Origin: Streptomyces sp. PCS3-D2
Lineage (GTDB): Bacteria; Actinomycetota; Actinomycetes; Streptomycetales; Streptomycetaceae
DNA length: 64,000 nt
NCBI RefSeq assembly: GCF_000612545.2
Contig: NZ_CP097800.1
Span: forward strand, 3,256,001 to 3,320,000
Direction of reading: 5' to 3'
Shown: positions 8,802-16,465 of the stretch, in pieces
Numbering within the stretch: position 1 is the stretch's first letter
Layout: every line of letters starts with the position of its first letter
Translations under genes and position numbers: made by a program
Notes under the pieces: model-generated
The model's database searches: none
The model's input: only the letters and a program-made list of their open reading frames with translations
What the model was told of the DNA's origin: nothing

Positions 8802-9465
8802 GGCCGTCCACCACCTTGAAGACGCGGTCGGCGCGGGCCGCCACGTCGGGTTCGTGGGTGACGACGACGACGGCCCGGTCCTGCGCCACCAGTCCGGTCA
8901 GCAGGTCCATGACGCGGGCCGAGTTGGCGGTGTCCAGGTTGCCGGTGGGCTCGTCGCACAGCACGACGGCGGGCCGGTGGACGATCGCCCGAGCGACCGC
9001 GACCCGCTGCCGCTCCCCGCCGGACAGGGTGGTGGGCCTGACGTCCAGTCGGTGCCCGAGGCCGACGGATTCCAGGGCGGCCACGGCCTGGGGCCGCCGT
9101 CGGGCACGGGGCACGCCGAGGTGCACGAGGGGGAGGGCGACGTTCTGGACGCAGGTCAGGTGCGGGACCAGGTGGAAGGCCTGGAAGACGAAGCCGAGCG
9201 TCGAGGCCCGCAGCGCGGTGCGGGCCCGTTCGGACAGGTCGGTGGTGTCCTGGCCCTCCAGCCGGTAGCTGCCGCGGGTGGGGACGTCGAGCAGGCCGAG
9301 CACGCTCAGCAGCGTGGACTTCCCCGAACCGGAGGGGCCGACGATGGCGGCCAGCCGGCCCGGCAGGATGTCGAGCGTGACGTCGGTCAGCGCGTGCACG
9401 GGCGGCGGCCCCGGGTACGTCTTCGCGATGCCGGCCATCTCGATGACGGGGGCCGGGTCAGCCAT
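8791..9465 (-). CDS. MacB/LolD-type ABC transporter ATP-binding protein
   Basis: A 224-residue nucleotide-binding protein. It has Walker A (GPSGSGKST, about residue 44), the Q-loop region (FVFQAFHLVPHLTCVQNVALPL), the LSGGERQRVAVARA signature, Walker B (AVVLCDEPTGNLD) and the H-loop (VVVTHEP). The DEPTGNLDT pattern is characteristic of the MacB/LolD/FtsE subgroup. It overlaps the adaptor gene upstream by 8 bp and the permease downstream by 11 bp, so the three are made as a unit. Confidence 0.92.
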   Translation of the reverse strand: MADPAPVIEMAGIAKTYPGPPPVHALTDVTLDILPGRLAAIVGPSGSGKSTLLSVLGLLDVPTRGSYRLEGQDTTDLSERARTALRASTLGFVFQAFHLVPHLTCVQNVALPLVHLGVPRARRRPQAVAALESVGLGHRLDVRPTTLSGGERQRVAVARAIVHRPAVVLCDEPTGNLDTANSARVMDLLTGLVAQDRAVVVVTHEPDVAARADRVFKVVDGRVA

Positions 9466-10909
9466 CGGAGCCCCCTTCGGAGCCGTCTACCGCCCCTCCG
9501 CGGCGCACCAGGACGACCGTCTCGCCCGCGCCGAGATTCGCGTCGAGCGCGTTGACCGCGGAGAGGCCCTCGTGGGTGAACAGCACCTCGACGGGGACGT
9601 TGCGCTCCTTGCCGTTCTCGGTAACGGTGACCGTGGACGAGCCGCCGAGGTCGGTCCAGACCGCCGATACGGGAACGGTCAGCGCGCCCTGGGGGCTGCG
9701 CCGCAGTTCGACGGCGATCCGCTGGGACGCCCCCTCCTCGGCCTCCGCACCGCTGGGGACGAACAGCGCCTCGTGCCGGCCCGTGTCACCGGCGCCGGAC
9801 GTGCTCCCGCCGTCCGGTCCGCCGGTCTTCGTGTTCCCCGGATGATCGCCGTTTCCGGCGTCGGGGGGTCCGGCGAGGGAGCCCAGGCTGCCCTCCCGGC
9901 CTTCGTAGGGGCCGGTGCCGAAGCGGATGACCGCGTCGCTCGGCAGATCGCGCAGCCGGGCGCGCTGGTCCGCGGTGAGGGACGCCCGCACCTGGCGGCC
10001 GCCGCTGCCGAGGACGACGAGCGGCTTGTCGGCCGCGTCGCCCACTGCCGCGGTGACCTGGACCACCGTGGCGGGCAGGGTGCTGACGTACGCGACCTCC
10101 GCGGCCGGCAGCACTTCTCCGGGTGTGCCGGGTCCGGAAGCAGGCGGTGCGGCGGCGCCGCGGGTGGGCGCCGGACTCGCGGCTCCGCCCGCGGCGGGGG
10201 CCGCGCCCGTGCCGCCGTCGGTCTCCGCGCCGCCGCGGGGGGCGGCGGCGCCGGCGGCCGTGCCCGAAGGGGCACTCCCGCCACCGCTCCCGCCGGCGAC
10301 CTGACGCGGCCCCTCCCCGGAAGGCGCCTCGTACCCGGCCGCCGCGTACAGCTTGCGCACCGCCTCGACGGTGGCCTGCCCGTACGTACCGTTCACGGCG
10401 GTCCCGTACAACGGTTTCAGGGCGCGCTGCAGTTGCTGCACGTCCGGACCCTTGTCGCCCGCCTTCAGGTCTCGGTACGCGGGGAAGCGCCCCGGGAGGA
10501 GCAGGACCGGGCGGCCCGACACCTCGGCGACGACCGCGCCGGCCTTGAGGCTCTTGCCCGAGGCCGCGGGCAGGGCCGTCACGACCGCCCGGCTGGTGCC
10601 CTGCGGCTGGACGCCGGTGATGGTGGTCCGGGAGGCCGTCTCGACCTTCCCGGTCAGTTCCATCGTCTCGACGAGCTGCCGGTCGGAGACCTTCCCCGTG
10701 ATCCGGGAGGGCGGCGGCGCCGCGGCGTTCGAGGCACGCTGCTCGGGCGTTCTGGCCTGGGACGCGATCCACCAGACGGATCCGGAACTTCCGAACAGCA
10801 CGATGACGACGGCGGCGATGACCAGGCCCCGCCTGGACCTGTGCCGGGCCCGCCCGCCGGACGGCTCGGCCGCCGCCCGGGCCCCTGCGGGGCGTTCGAG
10901 GCTCGTCAC
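9458..10909 (-). CDS. MacA-like membrane adaptor with peptidoglycan-binding domain
   Basis: A 483-residue protein from GTG. It has an N-terminal membrane anchor (GLVIAAVVIVLFGSSGSVWWIAS) and an extracytoplasmic barrel-sandwich/adaptor beginning KVSDRQLVETMELTGKVE. A PG_binding_1 helix bundle follows (LKAGDKGPDVQQLQRALKPLY with GTYGQATVEAVRKLYAAAGYE). After it come a long Ala/Gly/Pro-rich insert and a C-terminal beta domain (ALTVPVSAVWTDLGGSSTVTVTENGKERNVPVEV) typical of RND/MacA adaptors. The peptidoglycan-binding module inside the adaptor is a common Gram-positive variant that may dock the exporter to the wall. It starts 4 bp after the lipoprotein stop. Confidence 0.85.
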   Translation of the reverse strand: MTSLERPAGARAAAEPSGGRARHRSRRGLVIAAVVIVLFGSSGSVWWIASQARTPEQRASNAAAPPPSRITGKVSDRQLVETMELTGKVETASRTTITGVQPQGTSRAVVTALPAASGKSLKAGAVVAEVSGRPVLLLPGRFPAYRDLKAGDKGPDVQQLQRALKPLYGTAVNGTYGQATVEAVRKLYAAAGYEAPSGEGPRQVAGGSGGGSAPSGTAAGAAAPRGGAETDGGTGAAPAAGGAASPAPTRGAAAPPASGPGTPGEVLPAAEVAYVSTLPATVVQVTAAVGDAADKPLVVLGSGGRQVRASLTADQRARLRDLPSDAVIRFGTGPYEGREGSLGSLAGPPDAGNGDHPGNTKTGGPDGGSTSGAGDTGRHEALFVPSGAEAEEGASQRIAVELRRSPQGALTVPVSAVWTDLGGSSTVTVTENGKERNVPVEVLFTHEGLSAVNALDANLGAGETVVLVRRGGAVDGSEGGSDG

Positions 10910-10913
10910 GGTA

Positions 10914-11858
10914 CTACGGCGTCTCTCGCAGTAGTTCCTGCGCCCTGGCCTTGGCTTTCGTGATGAGTTCCAGCCAGGCGGTGATCTCCGCCTCGTGCTT
11001 CACCAGGGAATCTGCGGACGCCTTGCTCTTGGCCTCCCGGGCCTTCGTGTTGAGCCCGACCTTCGTACCGCATTCGGCATCGGTGGTGGCCTGTTTGATC
11101 TCGGCACGCTGCGCGATATCGAGTGCGGCGGTATCGCCGTCCGGAACATTCTCGTAATGCGAAAGCGCCGCCTCTCTCGCCTTCTCGGGGGTCGGGATCT
11201 CCGCATAGCCGCCGACCTTCATGCAGGAGGCCCATTCCGTCAAAGCCTTCTGATACGCGTCGTCGTCGGCGAGAATATGCGCGCTGTCCTGTTTCACGGT
11301 GTTGTACACCGTCCAGTTGAGGCGCAGATATTCCTTCACATCCCCGTACACGGCCTTGAGGGTCTCGCCGCGGCAGCCCTTCGACGGCACCATGACCTTG
11401 CCGCCGCCGAAGTCGAACTCGACCCCGCCCTCGGGCTTGTCCACATAGCCGTCCATGGCCATGCTGTGCGCCCGCTTGACGTCCTCGGGCAACGCGTCGA
11501 AGTCGTCGCCGACCTCCTGGGACTTCTGGTTGTCCGACCGGCGCGGGTCCGCGCCGTAGCCCACGGTGCGGGCCGTCTCCAGCGTCGGAGTGAGGTCCTC
11601 GCCGCGCTTCTTGCCCTTGCTGCTGTTGGCGCCGTCGGACGGGAAGACCTTGAAACCCTGATCGTTCATGCACTTGCGGATCAGCTTGCCCTCGGCCTCA
11701 CGCTCCTGCTCCAGTGCCTCGTTGGCGCTGTCGAGTGCGGCCTGCGCCCTGCGGGCCGTCTCCATGTCCTGGGGGGACTTCTCCGAGCAGGCCGAGGCGG
11801 AGCCCGTCACCACCGCCATCACCGCGATCGCCGTCACAACCCGGGTGCGCTTGTTCAA
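10914..11858 (-). CDS. Putative lipoprotein upstream of the MacAB-like exporter
   Basis: A 314-residue protein. The start is a TTG at 11858, supported by GGAGG about 8 nt upstream. The N-terminus is a signal peptide (KRTRVVTAIAVMAVVTGSASACS) whose last cysteine sits in a lipobox-like context, followed by a helical region rich in Ala, Glu and Lys. Several spaced cysteines (KCMND, KGCRGE, ASCMK, DAECGTK) suggest disulfides. I recognise no catalytic motif. The 4-bp gap to the adaptor gene suggests it belongs to the exporter operon, perhaps as an accessory or substrate-capturing component. This is inference. Confidence 0.7.
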   Translation of the reverse strand: MNKRTRVVTAIAVMAVVTGSASACSEKSPQDMETARRAQAALDSANEALEQEREAEGKLIRKCMNDQGFKVFPSDGANSSKGKKRGEDLTPTLETARTVGYGADPRRSDNQKSQEVGDDFDALPEDVKRAHSMAMDGYVDKPEGGVEFDFGGGKVMVPSKGCRGETLKAVYGDVKEYLRLNWTVYNTVKQDSAHILADDDAYQKALTEWASCMKVGGYAEIPTPEKAREAALSHYENVPDGDTAALDIAQRAEIKQATTDAECGTKVGLNTKAREAKSKASADSLVKHEAEITAWLELITKAKARAQELLRETP

Positions 11859-11881
11859 TGTCCGTGTCCTCCGGAAGGTAC

Positions 11882-11918
11882 GGCCGGGCCGCCCCCGCGA
11901 GGCGGGAACGGCCCGGCC
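11882..11918 (-). terminator. Stem-loop after the I36-type gene
   Basis: The perfect 10-bp arms GGCCGGGCCG and CGGCCCGGCC enclose a second small stem (CCCGC/GCGGG). The structure lies just downstream of the I36-family gene stop on the minus strand and before the TTG of the lipoprotein gene. There is no U-tract, as is common for Streptomyces terminators, so attenuation between the two genes is as likely as full termination. Confidence 0.55.
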
Positions 11919-11930
11919 TTCGAGCGATGG

Positions 11931-12314
11931 TCAGCAGCGGGAGCCGTCGTTCAGCGTGTTGCTCGCACCATCGTCGTTGGCGTCCCAGTAGTAGTTCACG
12001 GAACCGCCGGGAATGAGACAGATCTCGACGCCCAACGACATCCAGCGACCGCCGTAGGTCTTGGAAGACTGGCTGCGCCGGTTCCACCAGGAGCTGTCGG
12101 CCTCGTAAACGGCCGGCATGTCGATGTCCCAGCGGGCGGACTCGTACTTCGTCCGGTACATCGAGTTCCTGGTGGAGAAGTCCCGGTCCTTGTAGATGCA
12201 GAAGTTGCCGTCGTAGCAGGTACGGTCCACGGCCGATGCGGACGGCGCCGCGGCGATGACGCCGACGACGGCTGCCATCGCGATGAATCCGGCCGAAATC
12301 CTCTTACTGAGCAC
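11931..12314 (-). CDS. Secreted peptidase-inhibitor family I36-like protein
   Basis: A 127-residue protein from GTG with a purine-rich site upstream. A clean Sec signal peptide (SAGFIAMAAVVGVIAAAPSASA) precedes a mature domain of about 100 residues. That domain contains CYDGNFCIYKDRDF, an aromatic-rich middle (SSWWNRRSQSSKTYGG) and a cysteine near the C-terminus. This pattern (C-x4-FCIY, W-rich, C-terminal Cys) matches the small secreted I36/SMPI-like beta-gamma crystallin fold proteins of Streptomyces, which include metalloproteinase inhibitors. Inhibitor activity cannot be read from the sequence. Confidence 0.75.
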   Translation of the reverse strand: MLSKRISAGFIAMAAVVGVIAAAPSASAVDRTCYDGNFCIYKDRDFSTRNSMYRTKYESARWDIDMPAVYEADSSWWNRRSQSSKTYGGRWMSLGVEICLIPGGSVNYYWDANDDGASNTLNDGSRC

Positions 12315-12815
12315 TCGTTAGTCCCCCTCTTCGGGTGATGACTGATGCAGTGAGAGGGCAGGGCAGCCGAAGCCCTTCCCCCCGGTCGGCTGAGAACCAG
12401 GCTAGGCCACCCCGATCGCATGTCAAACGCCAATTCCCTTTGCAACAGGGATTACGGTCGGCTGGAATTGATCATTCAGTGTCCGATATCCGGCTTCGCC
12501 GCCCTCCATTTCGACCTTCCGCGCACGCCCGGGCCGAGCACCCGGCGCAGGTCAGCCGCGCCCGGAGTGAGGCACGATCGCCGGGGCGCACACTGTCCGG
12601 ATCTCCGGCACCCGGGCAGGGCGCGAACACGCAACAAAAAATCTCGTCGCCCCGCGGGGCTCGTCACACCGCGGAGCCGAATCCTGACGCACGGTCAACT
12701 GCACTGTGGGGCCGGTCTGTCGCCCGGGTGCAGGCGTCGCCGTCTCATCCGATCCGGTCCGTTCGGACCGTTTCGCGCACCCGCCGGGGCTTCGTCGGGG
12801 CAGGGCGGTTCGCCA
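12315..12815. other. Non-coding interval with no gene recognised
   Basis: About 500 bp between the start of the I36-type gene and the stop of the SDR gene. Open frames here show no protein-like composition or ribosome sites. The stretch 12420-12500 is visibly richer in A/T than its surroundings (for example GGAATTGATCATTCAGTG) and probably carries the upstream promoter of the I36-type gene. A small perfect hairpin (CGGTCCG, 2-nt loop, CGGACCG at 12755-12770) could terminate SDR transcription. I see nothing else. Confidence 0.5.
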
Positions 12816-13553
12816 TCACCAGGGGACGACGCCGTTGTCCTCGAAGAACGAACCGCTCGGGCCGCCGTCGGCCAGTGTGGCGAGCCGGATCGCGGTGGCC
12901 GCGCCCTGTACGGGGGTGCGGGGTCCGTGGAAATCCGTGAAGTCGGTGGCGACCAGGCCCGGGCAGGCGGCGTTGATCAGGATGTTCGTACCGGTGAACT
13001 GCCGGGCGTACTGGACGGTGAGGGCGTTCAGGAACGACTTCGACGGCGCGTAGGCCGCCATGATCGGGCCGATCTCGATGTCGGGGTCCGCCTGCCGGGT
13101 CAGCGAGCCGACGCTGCTGGAGACGTTGACGATGCGCGGCGAGGCCGAGCGCCGCAGCAGTGGCAGCATCGCGTTGGTCACCCGGACGACCCCCATGACG
13201 TTGGTGTCCACGACCGTGCGGAGCACGTCCAGGTCGAGCGCGGTCGGGTCCTGCTCCCACCCCGGGCCCATCTCGCCGGAGATGCCGGCGTTGTTGACCA
13301 GGGCGTCCAGACGCCCGGCCCGCCGTTCGACCAGCTCCGCGGCATCGGTGACGCTCCGGTCGTCGGTCACCTCCAGCGGCACCCCGAACGCGTCCACGCC
13401 GAGGGCCCGTAGCTTCCCGACGGCGGTTTCGCGTCGGCTCTCGTCACGGGCCCCCACGCCCACGCGGTACCCGAGGCTGCCCAACCCGGCCGCAATCTCG
13501 TACCCGATGCCCTTGTTCGCGCCGGTCACCAGCGCGATCTTCGTTTCGCTCAT
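12816..13553 (-). CDS. Short-chain dehydrogenase/reductase (SDR)
   Basis: A 245-residue classical SDR. The nucleotide-binding motif is TGANKGIGYEIA (residues 10-21), NNAG lies near residue 90, the catalytic Ser is in NVSSSVGSL, and the YxxxK pair is in YAPSK. The motif spacing and length fit the carbonyl-reductase-like group; the substrate is unknown. It is divergent from the LysR gene with 92 bp between starts, and a perfect inverted repeat lies in that gap, so it is the likely regulated target of the LysR protein. Confidence 0.9.
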   Translation of the reverse strand: MSETKIALVTGANKGIGYEIAAGLGSLGYRVGVGARDESRRETAVGKLRALGVDAFGVPLEVTDDRSVTDAAELVERRAGRLDALVNNAGISGEMGPGWEQDPTALDLDVLRTVVDTNVMGVVRVTNAMLPLLRRSASPRIVNVSSSVGSLTRQADPDIEIGPIMAAYAPSKSFLNALTVQYARQFTGTNILINAACPGLVATDFTDFHGPRTPVQGAATAIRLATLADGGPSGSFFEDNGVVPW

Positions 13554-13608
13554 GCCGATGATGGTGGCCCTCGAACGAACAGCGCGGCCAACACCGATGC
13601 GGTGCCCT

Positions 13609-13629
13609 GTGATACCTGCTGGGTATCAC
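13609..13629. promoter_or_regulatory. Inverted repeat, probable LysR operator
   Basis: GTGATACC-N5-GGTATCAC, a perfect 8-bp inverted repeat with a TGCTG centre, lies 16 bp before the GTG of the LysR gene and 55 bp upstream of the divergent SDR start. The embedded ATACC...GGTAT fits the T-N11-A form of LysR-type binding sites. The position suits repression of lysR itself and activation of the SDR gene. Confidence 0.65.
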
Positions 13630-13645
13630 CACGTATGCTGCGGCC

Positions 13646-14509
13646 GTGGACACGCTGGAGACCCGCGAGTTGAGGTACTTCGTCGCCGTCGCCGAGGAAC
13701 TGCACTTCGGGCGCGCGGCCGAGCGCCTCGGCATGGCCCAGCCGCCGCTGTCGCGGGCGATCCAGCAACTCGAACGGCGTCTCGGGGTCCGCCTGCTGGA
13801 GCGCAACCGCCGCGGCGTCTGCCTGACCGGCGCCGGAGAGGTGCTGCTGCACGAGGGCCGGGCGGCCCTCGACGCGAGCGCCGCCGCCGCTCGCCGCACC
13901 CGGCGCGCCGGTGGCGCCGACAGCCCCGGCGGCCCCCGCAGTCGGCTGGTCCTCGCGGTGAAGGCCGCCGCGTCCCACGAACTGCTGCGGAAACTCCTCG
14001 ACGCCTACGCGGCCGAGCCCGACGGTGCCGAGATCGAGGTGCTGCCGTGCGGCCTCTGCGAGCAGGAAGAGCTGCTGCGCGACGGACGCGCCGATGTCGC
14101 GCTCATGCACACGCCGTGGAACTCCCTCGCCGGATTCGACAGCGAGGCACTGACGACCGAGGGGCAGGTCGCCGTTCTGCCGGCCGGGCACCCCCTCGCC
14201 GCCCGCGAGACCCTGTCCCTGGCCGATGTCGAGGACGTCCCCGGTCTACCGCTCGCCCGCTGGCCCAGCCGCGGCATCTACGCGCCAGGCCCGGGCCCCG
14301 AGATCCACAACCAGACGCAACTGGCCCAGCTGATCGCCCTCGGACGCACCGTGGCGGTCGTCCCCGACTCCGCCCGTTCCTGGCTCTGGGCCGAGCACGC
14401 GGCCGTCCCCTTGACCGACGCACCTTCCGTGGTGACCCACATCGCCTGGCCCGCACACTCCCGCTCCCTCACCCTGGCCGGCCTGGTCCGCACGGCCGCA
14501 CGGCTATGA
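13646..14509 (+). CDS. LysR family transcriptional regulator
   Basis: A 287-residue protein from GTG. The N-terminal winged HTH is TRELRYFVAVAEELHFGRAA, followed by ERLGMAQPPLSRAIQQLERR and LGVRLLERNRRGVCLTGAG, the standard LysR signature. The effector domain follows (LVLAVKAAASHELLRKLLDAY; a second lobe with AVLPAGHPLAARETLSLADV). It is divergent from the SDR gene and probably controls it. The start is fixed by the absence of other in-frame starts near the inverted repeat and by alignment to the usual LysR N-terminus. Confidence 0.9.
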   Translation: MDTLETRELRYFVAVAEELHFGRAAERLGMAQPPLSRAIQQLERRLGVRLLERNRRGVCLTGAGEVLLHEGRAALDASAAAARRTRRAGGADSPGGPRSRLVLAVKAAASHELLRKLLDAYAAEPDGAEIEVLPCGLCEQEELLRDGRADVALMHTPWNSLAGFDSEALTTEGQVAVLPAGHPLAARETLSLADVEDVPGLPLARWPSRGIYAPGPGPEIHNQTQLAQLIALGRTVAVVPDSARSWLWAEHAAVPLTDAPSVVTHIAWPAHSRSLTLAGLVRTAARL

Positions 14510-14689
14510 CCAGGTCCTACCCCCACCGGTCAGCACCCGGGACGGCTCAGGCGCCACCGGAGCCTGCGGGGGCCGGAGAAGCGGACCGATGGGACCGGAC
14601 CGCCTGAGCCGGGACACCGCTGGCGCCGGGTGGGGCCGGATGGGCCCGACGCCCCGTTATGTTTTCTGCGGTTCCGCAATGGGGCCGCT

Positions 14690-14875
14690 GGCCTCCGGGC
14701 CCGGCATGACTGTTGCCCCCTGTCGAAGGCATGACCTGGGGGGTGGTGTCACCGGGTCCGGGGGTGTTCGTCGGAGACGCTGATCAGAGGTCCGGCCACC
14801 GTCCGGTCCGGCGCAATGCTGGACAGTTCGCGGGCGGCAGGTCTGCATAACGTGGATGCGCGAGCACGACACCCG
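14690..14875 (+). ncRNA. Candidate IS110 bridge (seek) RNA in left end, copy 1
   Basis: In IS110-group elements the left non-coding end makes a structured RNA of about 180 nt whose loops pair with donor and target DNA. Here a hairpin with arms TCGCG (14828-14832) and CGCGA (14859-14863) holds a 26-nt loop. The loop contains CATAACG (14846-14852), the exact reverse complement of CGTTATG at the element's own left terminus; CATAACGTGG matches 9 of 10. Further 5', GGGCCCGGC (14697-14705) resembles the left flank GGGCCCGAC (14642-14650). Boundaries are approximate and expression is not shown. Confidence 0.45.
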
Positions 14876-14917
14876 AGCCGAGGCCGGCACCGTCAACACC
14901 CCCTGGGAAGGGGCACG

Positions 14918-16135
14918 ATGTTCGAGATCGAAGACGTGGGCGTGTTCCTGGGCCTGGACGTCGGCAAGAGCAGCCATCACGGTCATGGGCTCACCCCGGG
15001 CGGGAAGAAGGTCTTCGACAAGCAGCTGCCCAACAGCGAGCCCAAGCTGCGGGCCGTCTTCGACAAGCTGACCGCGAAGTTCGGCACCGTGCTGGTGATC
15101 GTGGACCAGCCCGCCTCCATCGGCGCCCTGCCACTGACCGTCGCCCGCGACGCGGGCTGCCAGGTCGCCTACCTGCCCGGACTGGCGATGCGCCGGATCG
15201 CCGACCTCTACCCGGGCGAGGCCAAGACCGACGCCAAGGACGCCGCCGTCATCGCGGACGCCGCCCGGACGATGCCGCACACCCTGCGCTCGCTGGAGCT
15301 GACCGACCAGATCACCGCCGAGCTGACCGTGCTCGTCGGCTTCGACCAGGACCTGGCCGCCGAGGCCACCCGCACCTCCAACCGGATACGGGGCCTGCTC
15401 ACCCAGTTCCACCCCAGCCTGGAACGCGTCCTGGGCCCGCGCCTGGACCACCAGGCCGTGACCTGGCTGCTGGAGCGCTACGGATCCCCAGCCGCCCTGC
15501 GCAAGGCCGGACGCCGCAGACTCGTCGAGCTGATCCGCCCGAAGGCCCCGCGCATGGCCACCAGGCTGATCGACGACGTCTTCAACGCGCTCGACGAGCA
15601 GACCGTCGTCGTTCCCGGGACCGGCACCCTCGACATCGTCATCCCCTCCCTGGCCGCCTCGCTGGCCGCTGTCCACACCCAGCGCCGGGCGATGGAAGCC
15701 CAGATCAACGCCCTGCTGGAGGCTCACCCTCTTTCCCCGGTCCTGACGTCGATGCCCGGCGTCGGCGTCAGGACCGCCGCCGTCCTGCTGGTCACCGTCG
15801 GCGACGGCACCAGCTTCCCCACCGCCGCCCACCTCGCCTCCTACGCCGGCCTCGCCCCCACCACGAAGCAGTCCGGGACCTCGATCCATGGCGAACACGC
15901 ACCCCGAGGCGGAAACCGGCAGCTCAAACGGGCGATGTTTCTCTCCGCCTTCGCCTGCATGAACGCCGACCCGGCCTCCCGCGCCTACTACGACAAGCAA
16001 CGAGCACGCGGCAAAACCCACACCCAGGCCCTCCTCCGCCTCGCCCGCCAACGCATCAGCGTCCTGTTCGCCATGCTCCGCGACGGCACCTTCTACGAAT
16101 CCCGGACACCGACGGACGTCGAGCTCGCCGCTTAG
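14918..16135 (+). CDS. IS110 family transposase, copy 1
   Basis: A 405-residue DEDD recombinase. The start is the ATG at 14918, preceded by GGGAAGGGG; longer open frame upstream would run through the candidate guide RNA. The N-terminal RuvC-like part has GLDVGKSSHHG (Asp near residue 14) and KTDAKDAAVIADAAR (about 104-118). The C-terminal Tnp_20 part has MPGVGVRTAAVLLVTVGD, then FPTAAHLASYAGLAPTTKQSG with the conserved serine, and RGGNRQLKRAMFLSAF. The domain order and length are those of intact IS110/IS116/IS902 transposases, so the element looks active. The protein is the same as the product of copy 2. Confidence 0.93.
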   Translation: MFEIEDVGVFLGLDVGKSSHHGHGLTPGGKKVFDKQLPNSEPKLRAVFDKLTAKFGTVLVIVDQPASIGALPLTVARDAGCQVAYLPGLAMRRIADLYPGEAKTDAKDAAVIADAARTMPHTLRSLELTDQITAELTVLVGFDQDLAAEATRTSNRIRGLLTQFHPSLERVLGPRLDHQAVTWLLERYGSPAALRKAGRRRLVELIRPKAPRMATRLIDDVFNALDEQTVVVPGTGTLDIVIPSLAASLAAVHTQRRAMEAQINALLEAHPLSPVLTSMPGVGVRTAAVLLVTVGDGTSFPTAAHLASYAGLAPTTKQSGTSIHGEHAPRGGNRQLKRAMFLSAFACMNADPASRAYYDKQRARGKTHTQALLRLARQRISVLFAMLRDGTFYESRTPTDVELAA

Positions 16136-16237
16136 CCTCAGCGAGCCCGAACCACCCGAAACCCGACACAGGTGCCTTGACGAAAGACATAGAGGCACCC
16201 CCCGTTATGTTTTCTGCGGTTCCGCAATGGGGCCGCT

Positions 16238-16423
16238 GGCCTCCGGGCCCGGCATGACTGTTGCCCCCTGTCGAAGGCATGACCTGGGGGGTGGTGTCAC
16301 CGGGTCCGGGGGTGTTCGTCGGAGACGCTGATCAGAGGTCCGGCCACCGTCCGGTCCGGCGCAATGCTGGACAGTTCGCGGGCGGCAGGTCTGCATAACG
16401 TGGATGCGCGAGCACGACACCCG
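16238..16423 (+). ncRNA. Candidate IS110 bridge (seek) RNA in left end, copy 2
   Basis: The same sequence as in copy 1, shifted by 1548 bp; the CATAACG guide candidate is at 16394-16400. In this copy the sequence lies directly downstream of a right-end/left-end joint. A TTGACG at 16177-16182 in the right end could act as a -35 element with TATGTT at 16206-16211. The 23-bp spacing is longer than the 17-19 bp usually seen, so this promoter is doubtful. Confidence 0.45.
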
Positions 16424-16465
16424 AGCCGAGGCCGGCACCGTCAACACCCCCTGGGAAGGGGCACG

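Larger units (their letters stand above)
14652..16199 (+). mobile_element. IS110-family insertion sequence, copy 1 of a head-to-tail tandem
   Basis: A unit of 1548 bp begins at CCCCGTTATG and ends in the AGAGGCACC run, and it is repeated immediately and apparently without a change. There are no terminal inverted repeats, as expected for this family. The left end has 266 bp of non-coding sequence before the transposase and the right end only 64 bp, which is the IS110-group layout (guide RNA at the left end) rather than the IS1111-group layout. The exact ends are ambiguous by up to 4 bp because of C runs at 14652-14655, 16198-16203 and 17746-17752. Confidence 0.9.

Noticed and set aside
5778-8819. 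A 1013-residue open frame overlapping the CIS membrane protein and the permease
   Set aside because: Arg/Pro/Gly-rich shadow frame. The overlapping frames encode recognisable zinc ribbons, a transmembrane helix and an FtsX domain.
14816-14917. Extension of the transposase to an ATG at 14816
   Set aside because: The extra 34 residues (DSSRAAGLHNVDARARHPSR) are not IS110-like, there is no ribosome site, and they would cover the candidate guide-RNA loop. GGGAAGGGG before ATG 14918 decides the start.
14657-16198. 513-residue open frame antisense to the IS110 transposase (and its copy at 16205-17746)
   Set aside because: The sense strand has an intact transposase; the antisense frame is a G/C-bias shadow with no recognisable motif.
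16177-16211. Promoter created across the IS junction (TTGACG ... TATGTT)
   Set aside because: A junction promoter is expected in this family, but the 23-bp spacing is too long for a standard sigma-70 promoter, so it is mentioned only as a doubtful possibility.
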